A stretch of DNA of 64,000 bases. Source: Sva-07 sp963793335. GTDB lineage: Bacteria > Actinomycetota > Acidimicrobiia > Acidimicrobiales > Ilumatobacteraceae. The position numbers and the translations under genes were made by a program. The stretch lies in NCBI GenBank assembly GCA_963793335.1, contig CAWBZS010000004.1, positions 434,001 to 498,000 of the forward strand. Direction: 5' to 3'. Numbering within the stretch: the stretch's first letter is position 1; the number at the start of each line of letters is the position of its first letter. Below, one piece after another: positions 34,915 to 43,037 of the stretch. The notes under the pieces are model-generated. The model was not told the DNA's origin and did not search any database. It saw nothing but the letters and a program-made list of their open reading frames with translations.

Positions 34915-35895
34915 TCAGACCATGCCGCGGAGCCACCACAGGCTGAGCGCCCAGGCGAGCGCGAGGCTGAAGAACGCCGCGAGCGCCCAGCGCCAGGTGA
35001 GCTCGTTGATCACCTCGACCGGGTCCCCGATCGTCTCACCGAGCGAGTCGGCGATCTGGTCGTACGCGGTCGCCAACTCGTCGCCGGTGCGAGCCTCGAA
35101 CGCGTCACCACCGGTGGTTTCCGCAACGAGTTCCAAGTCGGCGGGCCGCACCGGCACCGGCACGATCTCGCCGCTCTCGGGGTCTTGGATCACGCCGGCG
35201 TCGGTACCGAATGCAATCGTGTACACCGGGATGCCGGCGTCGGCCGCCTCGGCTGCGCCGTCGGAGGTCAAGCGGCCCACGGTGGTCTCACCGTCGCTGA
35301 GCAGCACCATCACACCGGGCGGGAGGTCGGAATCGTCCTCGGGGTCGGAGGAGTTCACCAACAGTCGTGTTCCGGCCGACAGCGCATCACCGATCGCGGT
35401 CGACTCGGCCAGTTCGAGATTGTCGATGCCGCGCAGCATGGTGGCTCGGTCGAGTGTCGGATCGACATCGACGGCCACCGAACCAGAGAATCCGATCAGT
35501 CCGACTTCGACACCATCGTCGACCAGATCGACGAAGTCGCGTGCGGCTTCCTGCGCGGCTTCGAACCGCCGAGGTTCGACGTCGTCGGCCATCATCGACA
35601 GCGACACGTCGAACAACACCAGAATTCGTCCCTCGGTGGTGGTGTTCTCGGTCGAGCGATCCACTGGCCGGGCGATGGCGACGACTGCGAGTGCCAGACC
35701 CAACAGCTGCAGGCCGGCGACCACGTGGCGCCGCCACTTCGGGCGCTCTGGGGCCACCTGGTCGAGGAGGTCGACCTGCGTGAACCGCACGGTTGCGCCA
35801 CGGCGCCATCGCAACACGACGACGTAGAGCGCGGCGAGACCGACCACCAACAGCAGCAGCCAGAGGCGCCCGGGGGCGAGAAAGTCCGTACTCAT
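34915..35895 (-). CDS. VWA-domain membrane protein (BatA-like)
   Basis: A 326-residue protein. An N-terminal membrane segment (~10-27) and short cytoplasmic loop precede a second segment (~60-75), the von Willebrand A domain and a C-terminal helix (~300-320). The MIDAS motif is LFDVSLSMM (DxSxS), with the Asp of LLSDGETT completing it. Such proteins sit with MoxR ATPases and DUF58 proteins and are thought to act as chaperone-like or metal-assembly modules. It is the third gene of that operon here and overlaps the DUF58 stop by four bases. Confidence 0.9.
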   Translation of the reverse strand: MSTDFLAPGRLWLLLLVVGLAALYVVVLRWRRGATVRFTQVDLLDQVAPERPKWRRHVVAGLQLLGLALAVVAIARPVDRSTENTTTEGRILVLFDVSLSMMADDVEPRRFEAAQEAARDFVDLVDDGVEVGLIGFSGSVAVDVDPTLDRATMLRGIDNLELAESTAIGDALSAGTRLLVNSSDPEDDSDLPPGVMVLLSDGETTVGRLTSDGAAEAADAGIPVYTIAFGTDAGVIQDPESGEIVPVPVRPADLELVAETTGGDAFEARTGDELATAYDQIADSLGETIGDPVEVINELTWRWALAAFFSLALAWALSLWWLRGMV

Positions 35896-36917
35896 CGACC
35901 GATCCCGTCTCCACGCACCGCCTGCACACGACGTCGCTGTGTGTGCTGCACGATCGATCCCAGCCAGTCGCTGTCGGTTGCGAGGTCGATCACATCGGCG
36001 CCTGAACGACCGAGCGCGTCCGCCTGTCGTTCCGTTTGTTCTCGCGCGGCGGCGGCGAAACGTTCCTGCACCTTGGCGGTGACGCGCACCTCACGGATCC
36101 GCCCGGTCGCTGGGTCGACGACGTCGACCAGTCCGATCGGAGGCACGTCGTGCTCGCGGGGATCGTGGACGGTGATCGCCAGGAGGTCGTGGCGGAGGCT
36201 GAGCCGAGCGAGCGACGGCTGCCACGCCTCCCCGCGGAAGTCGCTGATCACCGCAACGAAACCGCGGCGATTCGCAATCGCGCCCACCCGATCGATCGCC
36301 CCGGCGAGGTCGGCGGGACCAAGGCCTTCGGACGCCGGTGGCGTGCTGAGCAGCGACAGGACCGCTCGGACCTGATTCGACCCGGACCGAGGTGGGACCA
36401 CGTGGATCGATGGCCCCGCGACGAGGACGGCGCCCAGACGGTTCTGATTGCGCGCAGTGAGGAAACCCACGCACGCCGCGGCGGCAGTGGCCACCTGGGC
36501 CTTGTCGTTGGCGGTCGTGCCGAACGCCATGGTCGCGGACACGTCGACCACGAGCCATGCAGTGAGATCGCGATCAGCGATCTGTTCTCGTACATAGGTC
36601 TCCTGCGTGCGAGCCGTGACGTTCCAGTCGATGCGACGCACGTCGTCGCCGGGTTGGTACAGCCGGGCCTCGCCGGGCTCGGAGCCGTGCCCCGGGGTCA
36701 GACCCTGGTAGTGCCCGTGGAGCACGCCGTCGAGACGGCCGGTGATCGTGAGTTCGAGGGTGCGGAGCAATTCGGCAACCGTCTCGGTCGGCGGGCCCGA
36801 GGCCCAGCCGTTCCCAGGACCCGACCGATCGGTCGTCGATGGTCCGGGCCCGCTGGTCGAGGCCCATGCTGACGCCGCCGCCTTCGGTGTCACGCTCGCC
36901 GGGCCGAGGCTGACCAT
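35892..36917 (-). CDS. DUF58 domain protein
   Basis: A 341-residue soluble protein. The DUF58 signature is YQPGDDVRRIDWNVTARTQE, followed by a VWA-like core with LTAWLVVDVSATM, an altered MIDAS in which DxSxT is retained, and VAVISDFRG. It is the middle gene of the moxR-DUF58-VWA operon; the start is 2 bp beyond the moxR stop and its own end overlaps the VWA start. The first ~45 residues are low-complexity and may be disordered. Confidence 0.88.
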   Translation of the reverse strand: MVSLGPASVTPKAAASAWASTSGPGPSTTDRSGPGNGWASGPPTETVAELLRTLELTITGRLDGVLHGHYQGLTPGHGSEPGEARLYQPGDDVRRIDWNVTARTQETYVREQIADRDLTAWLVVDVSATMAFGTTANDKAQVATAAAACVGFLTARNQNRLGAVLVAGPSIHVVPPRSGSNQVRAVLSLLSTPPASEGLGPADLAGAIDRVGAIANRRGFVAVISDFRGEAWQPSLARLSLRHDLLAITVHDPREHDVPPIGLVDVVDPATGRIREVRVTAKVQERFAAAAREQTERQADALGRSGADVIDLATDSDWLGSIVQHTQRRRVQAVRGDGIGR

Positions 36918-36919
36918 GT

Positions 36920-37963
36920 TCAGGCCCCAGGACCGCTGGTGAGCGAGTCGTTCGGCTTCGGGGAGACCCAGGCGGCCGGCACGGTGGCAAGGATGCGCTG
37001 CACGACGTGGTCGGTGGTGATGTCGCGCGCCAGGGCGTCGTAGGTGAGCAGCAGTCGATGTCGCAGCACCTCCGGGGCCAGATCGAACACGTCCTGCGGA
37101 GTGGTGTAGGAACGGCCGCGCATCATCGCCAATGCCCGGGCGCCGCGCACGAGGTTCAGCGAGGCGCGCGGGCTGGCACCGAGGCCGATCACGGTCGACA
37201 GATCCTCGAGACCGAAGCGTGCGGGTGCGCGTGTGCACTGCACGAGGTCGACGGCGTATTGCGACACCGACCGATCGACGAAGACGGTGTCGGCGCGTCG
37301 CTGGAGTGCGATGAGTTCATCGAGGGTGATCACCTGGCTGGGGATCGGAGCACGCACACTCATCCGATCGAGGATGGTGAGTTCCTCGTCCGCCGTCGGG
37401 TAGTCGAGCACGATCTTCATCATGAAGCGGTCGCGTTGTGCGTCGGGCAGTTGGTAGACGCCTTCGGACTCGATCGGGTTCTGGGTCGCCACGACGAAGA
37501 ACGGCTCGGGCACCTGATGGGTCACGCCGCCGATCGTGACCTGCTGTTCGGCCATCACCTCCAGCAGTGCCGACTGCACCTTGGCCGGTGCGCGGTTGAT
37601 CTCGTCGGTCAACAGAAAGTTGACGAAGACGGGTCCGAACTCGACGTCGAACGTTTCGCTGCTGCCGCGGTAGATCCGGGTGCCGGTGATGTCCGACGGC
37701 AGGAGGTCGGGCGTGAACTGGATGCGCGAGAACGAGCCACCGACCACGTCGGCCAGGGTCTCGGCAGCGAGGGTCTTGGCGAGCCCCGGCACCGATTCGA
37801 GCAGGCAGTGGCCGCGACACAGCACACCGACGAGCAACCGTTCGAGCAGACGGGTCTGGCCGACCATCACCTTGCGCAGCTCGAAGAAGATCTTCTCGAA
37901 GGTCTCCGCAGTGTGGCGATCGTCGGCGGGTGAGGGCACAGGAGGCGGGGCGCTGTCGCTCAT
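36920..37963 (-). CDS. MoxR-family AAA+ ATPase
   Basis: A 347-residue AAA+ ATPase. Walker A is ESVPGLAKT (56-64), Walker B LLTDEINRAP, sensor 1 VVATQNPIE, and the C-terminal lid has GASPRASL. MoxR proteins act with VWA and DUF58 partners in assembling or activating protein complexes, often at the membrane. Gene order moxR-DUF58-VWA is conserved in many bacteria; here no second VWA (batB) or TPR gene follows. The ATG at 37963 is preferred since the longer frame lacks homologous residues. Confidence 0.93.
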   Translation of the reverse strand: MSDSAPPPVPSPADDRHTAETFEKIFFELRKVMVGQTRLLERLLVGVLCRGHCLLESVPGLAKTLAAETLADVVGGSFSRIQFTPDLLPSDITGTRIYRGSSETFDVEFGPVFVNFLLTDEINRAPAKVQSALLEVMAEQQVTIGGVTHQVPEPFFVVATQNPIESEGVYQLPDAQRDRFMMKIVLDYPTADEELTILDRMSVRAPIPSQVITLDELIALQRRADTVFVDRSVSQYAVDLVQCTRAPARFGLEDLSTVIGLGASPRASLNLVRGARALAMMRGRSYTTPQDVFDLAPEVLRHRLLLTYDALARDITTDHVVQRILATVPAAWVSPKPNDSLTSGPGA

Positions 37964-38045
37964 TGCCGATCGACGGTAGCGGTGCCGGGCCCGATCCGAG
38001 GCGCAGCGCGAGACGGCTCTCACCGAGTTCTCGTAGTCTCTGCGT

Positions 38046-38369
38046 GTGGCCGAACTGCCCGAACCGAACCCAGCGATGGACCGCGACACGCACCACGCGA
38101 CCGACGCGGACGCCGCAGAGCAGGCAGTTGCCGAACGGCGGCTGTCGATGATCGAAGCCGGACGCCGAAAGGGCGGAGTGCTCGGCGCCGCAGCGGCAGG
38201 GGCGATGATCGGGATCAGGGATGTCTACGAGGGGCCGCCCAAAGAGGACGACATCGTGATCGTCTCCGAGGCGCCGGGCGACCCGGAGGACATCGACATC
38301 GATGGCATCACCGGCAGTGTGGCCGATGTCGACTTCTGGGCGCCTCCGCCCGGCGACCCCCGCCGATAG
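38046..38369 (+). CDS. 107-residue protein, unknown
   Basis: A GTG-started, acidic-C-terminal protein. Residues ~28-60 (AERRLSMIEAGRRKGGV then GAAAAGAMIGIRDVYEG) could form an amphipathic helix plus a short Gly/Ala-rich segment too short to span the membrane reliably. The C-terminal DDIVIVSEAPGDPEDIDIDG is very acidic. Divergent from moxR. I recognise no family; the composition suggests a real small actinobacterial protein. Confidence 0.55.
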   Translation: MAELPEPNPAMDRDTHHATDADAAEQAVAERRLSMIEAGRRKGGVLGAAAAGAMIGIRDVYEGPPKEDDIVIVSEAPGDPEDIDIDGITGSVADVDFWAPPPGDPRR

Positions 38370-38471
38370 CACCCGTCGTCGCCTGTTGGCAGGCGGTTGA
38401 CGACCGGTTGACGGAGGCTTCGTACCCTCGACGAACCGGACCACTCCAGAGCCCGGCGAACGGAGATCGGC

Positions 38472-39767
38472 ATGCTGTCTGAACACCGACGAACACTCGC
38501 CGGATTGGCGATCGTCACGGCCCTGGTGGCCGCGTGCGGGAGTGGCGAGGACGGCGACAGCGTGGTCGGCGGCGCCGCCGCGGACGCCGACGCCGAGCTG
38601 GTCTCGTCCGAGGCCCGGTGGATCAACACCGAAGTGGCGCTGGACGAATTCGACATCTCCGTCCAGAAGACGGATCCGACGGTGCTCGGTGCCGAGGTCG
38701 TGTGGGACTTCGCCGTCGACGACCTCGACGTGTCGCCGATGGAAGCGTCGCTGTCTCCCGACCTGCGAGCCGGTGTGTCCATCGACGACCAGGGCGTCGA
38801 CGGTTCCGCCCAGCTCCGTAGCGGGCGTGCGATCTCCGACTTCGAACGGGAGATCGGCCAGCTCCGACTGCTCCCGACCGCCGACGGGTTTCGTATCGAC
38901 TTCCTGATCGGAACGCTGCTCGGGGCCTCGGATCTCCAGAGTCAGGACGAGTTCGAGGAGTTCCTGGAAGAGGCCGGCGTCGACGCCGAATCGGCGCCGA
39001 TCCGATACGTGTTCATCGAGGACGCGGGCACCGATGGCGTGTTGAACTATCGGATCAACCTCTCCGGCACCGTCGACGTCGGCGCTACGACCGTCGCTGT
39101 CGACGAGGAGTTCGAGTTCACCGCCGTCGAGAGCGACCCCGACGCCGTTGCGGTCGCTCGAGACGAAAGCGCTCTCGCCGAAGCCGAGGTCGCCGATGCC
39201 GTGGAGTCCGGCGACTGCGTGCCGCTGCTGGTCACCGCCGACGACAGCTCGTTCACGATCGCCGCCGACGACGACTCGGTCGTCGTCGAGGGCGCGCTCC
39301 CTGCCGGCTGGGGCGTCGAACTGCAACAGGGTGATGTCTGTGATCGAACGGGTCTCGAAGTGGTCGTCGACCCGGAGGACCGCCGCTCGGCGGACTTCGC
39401 CGTCCTGGTCTTCCCGGCGGTGGGCGAGGACGCTCGGGCCTTCGCCGAACGCAGGGCCGCCGACAGCAACATCGACCTCGACGCCGACTTCGACGCCGAC
39501 AGCCCGGAGGCGACGCTCGCTCCGGGCGACGAGGGGTACACGACCACCGTCTTCGAGGAGACAGAACTCGCCGGCAAGCCAGCCGTCCGGTCCGTCGGAA
39601 CGAGCCTCCTCGAACCGGGCTCCGACACGACGCTGACCTTCGTCGAGATCGTCACGACCGTGGCAGATCAGGCGGTCGTGGTGATCTACAGCTTTCTCGG
39701 CGACGACGACACCAGCGAGGCGGAGGCGCTCCCGATGCTGCTCGACGAGCTGACGATCACGCCCTGA
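38472..39767 (+). CDS. Large acidic lipoprotein, unknown
   Basis: A 431-residue secreted lipoprotein. The signal (residues 1-21) ends in the lipobox LVAAC with C22. The mature protein is strongly acidic (runs such as DADFDADSPE) and mostly beta-strand. Segment ~240-330 (CVPLLVTADDSSFTIAADDD) and a PsbP-like or LpqN-like C-terminal part (GYTTTVFEETELAGKPAVRS, then FVEIVTTVADQAVVVIYSF) can be seen. It may be a surface-exposed ligand-binding protein. Convergent with the flavoprotein gene at 39774. No specific function can be given. Confidence 0.7.
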   Translation: MLSEHRRTLAGLAIVTALVAACGSGEDGDSVVGGAAADADAELVSSEARWINTEVALDEFDISVQKTDPTVLGAEVVWDFAVDDLDVSPMEASLSPDLRAGVSIDDQGVDGSAQLRSGRAISDFEREIGQLRLLPTADGFRIDFLIGTLLGASDLQSQDEFEEFLEEAGVDAESAPIRYVFIEDAGTDGVLNYRINLSGTVDVGATTVAVDEEFEFTAVESDPDAVAVARDESALAEAEVADAVESGDCVPLLVTADDSSFTIAADDDSVVVEGALPAGWGVELQQGDVCDRTGLEVVVDPEDRRSADFAVLVFPAVGEDARAFAERRAADSNIDLDADFDADSPEATLAPGDEGYTTTVFEETELAGKPAVRSVGTSLLEPGSDTTLTFVEIVTTVADQAVVVIYSFLGDDDTSEAEALPMLLDELTITP

Positions 39768-39773
39768 GGATCG

Positions 39774-41009
39774 CTACGACACGTACGCGCCCGGCTGGTC
39801 GAGGAAGTGCCGGTGCCATCGACTCGGGGTGAGTACGACAGCACGAGGTTCGTCCTCGAACATCCAGCGAGCGAAGTTGCGTCGACCCCAACTGCCGCTC
39901 GCCGCCACGATGCGGATCGCTCCACGCGCGCCCCACGACGTGGTGAGCACCGATCCCAGCGCCTTCGACATCCGGTGGTCGGCGAACAGATGGTGTGCCA
40001 CCTCGGATCGATAGATGGCCGCGGCGGCGTCGGGCTGCAGTGCGCCGGCAGCGACGATCGCCTCGGCGGCGAGGCGGCCGGTCAGCAGCGCCTGGCCGAT
40101 GCCTTCACCGGTCATCACATCGGTGGCCATCGCCGCATCACCGGTGAACAGCACCCGTCCCTCGCTGAGCGTTGCTTCGTCGACCCGCGCCGGAATCGGC
40201 CAGGCGGTGTGGCGGTCTTCGAGCTCGAAGTCACTCCCGAGCGCCTCCACGATGTGTGGTCGGGCGAGGAGCTCGGTCCACAACGTCTTCATGTCCTGGA
40301 TGCGGCGGGTGCCGTCGCGCAGCACACCGAACCCGATGTTGACCCGGCCGCCCGGGAGCGGGAACGACCAGGCGTAGCCGGGCACCAGGTCGGGCTCGAA
40401 CCACACGTGCAGCTGCCGCGCTGCGGATCCCGTCACGTTGTGGGCGTACTGGCGGAAGCCGTGCCACTCACCGAGGTAGCCGCCTTCGTGTGCCCCGATC
40501 GCCTTGCGGACCCGGCTCCACATGCCATCGGCGGCCACGACGTAGCGAGTTGCGATCTCGAGACCGTCGGCGAACACGGTGACGTGATCGGCGTGCTCGT
40601 CGAGGCGTTCGAAGCCGTGTCCGTCGCGGATGTCGGCGCCGCAATCGCGGGCCAGACCGACGAGTGCGTCGTCGAGTTGCAGCCGGGGTGCCACTGCGGC
40701 GTAGCTTCCCGTCGTCGGGAGCGGGACGAAGACATCACGTCCGCTCGGCGATCGGATCGCAGCGCCGTCGACGTCGAACCAGTCCGGGATCGTGGCCGGA
40801 TCGAGGCCGAGGTGCTCGAGTTCGCGCAGCCCCAGGGTGGTGAGCCCGTCGCCGCAGCACTTGTCGCGGGGGAAGACGGCCTTGTCGATGCCGATCACCG
40901 ATCGGCCGGCGCGGCGCAGCTCGATCGCGGCTGCACTGCCGGCGGGGCCGAGTCCGACGACGACGACGTCCGCAGTGAGTCGTTGTCGTCGGGGGAGCGG
41001 CTCGGTCAC
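39774..41009 (-). CDS. Geranylgeranyl reductase-family FAD oxidoreductase
   Basis: A 411-residue flavoprotein with a GTG start. The FAD-binding N-terminus is VVVVGLGPAGSAAAIELRRAG, then PRDKCCGDGL, the YVVAADGMWSRVRK motif and GDAAMATDVMTGEGIGQAL, the layout of the geranylgeranyl reductase/p-hydroxybenzoate hydroxylase group. Members reduce polyprenyl chains (menaquinone or lipids) or hydroxylate aromatics. No membrane segment is visible. The upstream frame lacks homologous sequence, so GTG 41009 is used. It is divergent from the SDR gene. Confidence 0.85.
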   Translation of the reverse strand: MTEPLPRRQRLTADVVVVGLGPAGSAAAIELRRAGRSVIGIDKAVFPRDKCCGDGLTTLGLRELEHLGLDPATIPDWFDVDGAAIRSPSGRDVFVPLPTTGSYAAVAPRLQLDDALVGLARDCGADIRDGHGFERLDEHADHVTVFADGLEIATRYVVAADGMWSRVRKAIGAHEGGYLGEWHGFRQYAHNVTGSAARQLHVWFEPDLVPGYAWSFPLPGGRVNIGFGVLRDGTRRIQDMKTLWTELLARPHIVEALGSDFELEDRHTAWPIPARVDEATLSEGRVLFTGDAAMATDVMTGEGIGQALLTGRLAAEAIVAAGALQPDAAAAIYRSEVAHHLFADHRMSKALGSVLTTSWGARGAIRIVAASGSWGRRNFARWMFEDEPRAVVLTPSRWHRHFLDQPGAYVS

Positions 41010-41142
41010 GTCGGCAAGGCTACGAGCGTCGATGGGCGACTCGTGCCACGTCCGCTGGCAGTTGCACGGCGAGCCGACTCTACGATGCCGGTCGAGCGGG
41101 CACCCGCAAACGAGGTGCGGCCGGAGCGAAAGGAAACCGTCG

Positions 41143-42069
41143 ATGAGTGGTCTGTGTGAGGGTCGAGTCGCCATTGTCACCGGGGCCGGACGAGGCATCG
41201 GACGCGAGCATGCGCTGAGCCTGGCTCGCCACGGGGCCAAGGTCGTGGTCAATGACCTCGGCGGCAACGTCGATGGCAGCGGCGGCGACACTTCCCCGGC
41301 GCAACAGGTGGTCGACGAGATCGTCTCGATGGGCGGCGAGGCGGTCGCCAACGGTGACAACGTCGCCGACTGGGAAGGCGCTCAGCGGATGATCAACACC
41401 GCCGTCGAGACCTTCGGCGACCTGCATGCGGTCGTGAACAACGCCGGCATCCTGCGCGACCGAGTGTTGGCGAACATGACCGAGGAGGAATGGGACTCGG
41501 TGATCAACGTGCACCTGAAGGGCACCTTCGCTCCATCGCGATGGGCCGTCGCCTACTGGCGCGAGCGAGCGAAGGCGGGCCATCCCGTGAGCGGACGTAT
41601 CGTCAACACGACGTCGGTGTCGGGCATCTACGGCAATCCGGGCCAGGCCAACTACGGGGCGGCGAAAGCCGGGATCGCTGCGTTCACCAACATCGTCGCA
41701 CTCGAGGTCGCGCGCTACGGCGTGACGGTGAACGCCGTGGGACCCGTTGCACTCACGAGGATGACCGAGGGGCTCGGGCCGGCACCTGAGACCGAGGAGG
41801 AGCGAGCGGCTCGCGCACCCCACTGGATCGCCCCGATCGTCACGTGGCTGTGCTCGGAGGAGGCAGCCGACGTCACCGGTCGTGTCTTCGAAGCGTCGGG
41901 TCAGACGCTGGCCGTCGCAGAGGGTTGGGTGCGTGGTCCGTCGACGACGCCGATCGAAGACCCCACCGAAATGGGTTCTGCCGTCGCCGCGCTGCTTGCG
42001 GACGCACGGGTGAATTCCGGCATGAACGGCGAGCCCGGCGCCTGGCCCCAGACCATGCTCAACTCCTGA
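41143..42069 (+). CDS. SDR, MFE-2-type 3-hydroxyacyl-CoA dehydrogenase
   Basis: A 308-residue SDR starting MSGLCEGRVAIVTGAGRGIG. It has VVNDLGGNVDGSGGD, NNAGILRDRVLANM, TTSVSGIYGNPGQ with Ser and NYGAAK (Tyr/Lys), the same subfamily as the gene at 16132. Directly followed (24 bp) by a MaoC-type hydratase, recreating the two halves of multifunctional enzyme 2 as separate proteins. It would oxidise the 3-hydroxyacyl-CoA produced by that hydratase. An AAAGGAAA ribosome-binding site precedes the ATG. Confidence 0.9.
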   Translation: MSGLCEGRVAIVTGAGRGIGREHALSLARHGAKVVVNDLGGNVDGSGGDTSPAQQVVDEIVSMGGEAVANGDNVADWEGAQRMINTAVETFGDLHAVVNNAGILRDRVLANMTEEEWDSVINVHLKGTFAPSRWAVAYWRERAKAGHPVSGRIVNTTSVSGIYGNPGQANYGAAKAGIAAFTNIVALEVARYGVTVNAVGPVALTRMTEGLGPAPETEEERAARAPHWIAPIVTWLCSEEAADVTGRVFEASGQTLAVAEGWVRGPSTTPIEDPTEMGSAVAALLADARVNSGMNGEPGAWPQTMLNS

Positions 42070-42093
42070 CCGAACCGAAGAAAGCGAGATGCC

Positions 42094-42951
42094 ATGCCCC
42101 TGAATCCCGAAGCCGTCGGATCCACCAGCGATCCGGTCGACGTCAGCTGGACGTCGAAGGACACCCTGCTGTACGCCGTTGGTATCGGTGCCGGTCACGA
42201 GGAATTGGCCTTCACGACCGAGAACACCAACGGGGTCGACCAATTGGCCTTCCCGACGTTTCCTGTCGTGATCGGGTGGGGGACCGGCTCGGCGATGCGC
42301 AACGTCGGCTCGTTCAACCCCGCGATGCTCGTCCACGGACAGCAAGCGGTCACGCTGCACCGACCGATTCCGGTCGAGGGCAGTGCGACGATCACCAGCG
42401 AACTCGTCGGGATGTACGACAAGGGCAAGGCGGCGGTGCTCGTGACCGAGTCTCGCGCCGTCAGCAACGGCGAACCGCTCTACACCACCACCTCGTCGGC
42501 GTTCATCCGCGGTGAGGGCGGATGGGGTGGCGACCGTGGCCCCTCGGGTCCGAAGAATGTCGCCCCCGAGCGCGACGCCGACCAGGTCGTGGAGTACCGG
42601 ACGTCGATCGACCAGGCATTCGTCTACCGCTTGTCCGGCGACCGCAACCCGCTGCACACCGATCCCGCCTTCGCTGCGATGGGTGGTTTCGATCGCCCGA
42701 TCCTCCACGGGTTGTGCAGCTACGGCTTCACCGGCCGTGCCCTTCTGCACGCCGTGTGTGGCAGCGACCCGTCGAAGTTCCATCACATCGAGGCCCGTTT
42801 CGCGGCTCCGGTCCTCCCGGGCGACGTCTTGCGCATCGCGATGTGGTCGGTCGGCGACGGCGAGACCCTGTTCACCACCAGTGCCGCCGACCCGTCCGAT
42901 CCGGCCACGGAGCGAGTGGTCATCGACCAGGGTCTGCTCCGCCACGCTTGA
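42094..42951 (+). CDS. MaoC-family enoyl-CoA hydratase 2
   Basis: A 285-residue double-hotdog hydratase that adds water to trans-2-enoyl-CoA giving the (3R)-hydroxyacyl-CoA. The hydratase motif is clear: SGDRNPLHTDPAFAAM, then PILHGLCSYGF, with catalytic Asp and His. The N-terminal hotdog (residues 1-140) lacks the motif, as in eukaryotic MFE-2 and mycobacterial homologues. It forms a pair with the upstream SDR. A palindromic terminator follows. Confidence 0.9.
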   Translation: MPLNPEAVGSTSDPVDVSWTSKDTLLYAVGIGAGHEELAFTTENTNGVDQLAFPTFPVVIGWGTGSAMRNVGSFNPAMLVHGQQAVTLHRPIPVEGSATITSELVGMYDKGKAAVLVTESRAVSNGEPLYTTTSSAFIRGEGGWGGDRGPSGPKNVAPERDADQVVEYRTSIDQAFVYRLSGDRNPLHTDPAFAAMGGFDRPILHGLCSYGFTGRALLHAVCGSDPSKFHHIEARFAAPVLPGDVLRIAMWSVGDGETLFTTSAADPSDPATERVVIDQGLLRHA

Positions 42952-42981
42952 GGTCACCAGGCTTCCAAAATTCCCCGGCTC

Positions 42982-43000
42982 CGTGACGCTCAGCGTCACG
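42982..43000. terminator. Palindromic terminator between convergent genes
   Basis: CGTGACGCT-C-AGCGTCACG is a perfect 9-bp stem with a one-base centre. Outer A/T-rich arms (AAAATT on the left, AATTT on the right) extend the symmetry. It lies between the hydratase and proS ends and should terminate both. Confidence 0.7.
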
Positions 43001-43037
43001 ATCCGGTGCAATTTGGGCCGTTTTCGGGTCGGCGGGC

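Noticed and set aside
41080..43011. 643-codon minus-strand frame opposite the SDR-MaoC pair
   Set aside because: No conserved motif, and the plus-strand genes have clear active sites and ribosome-binding sites.
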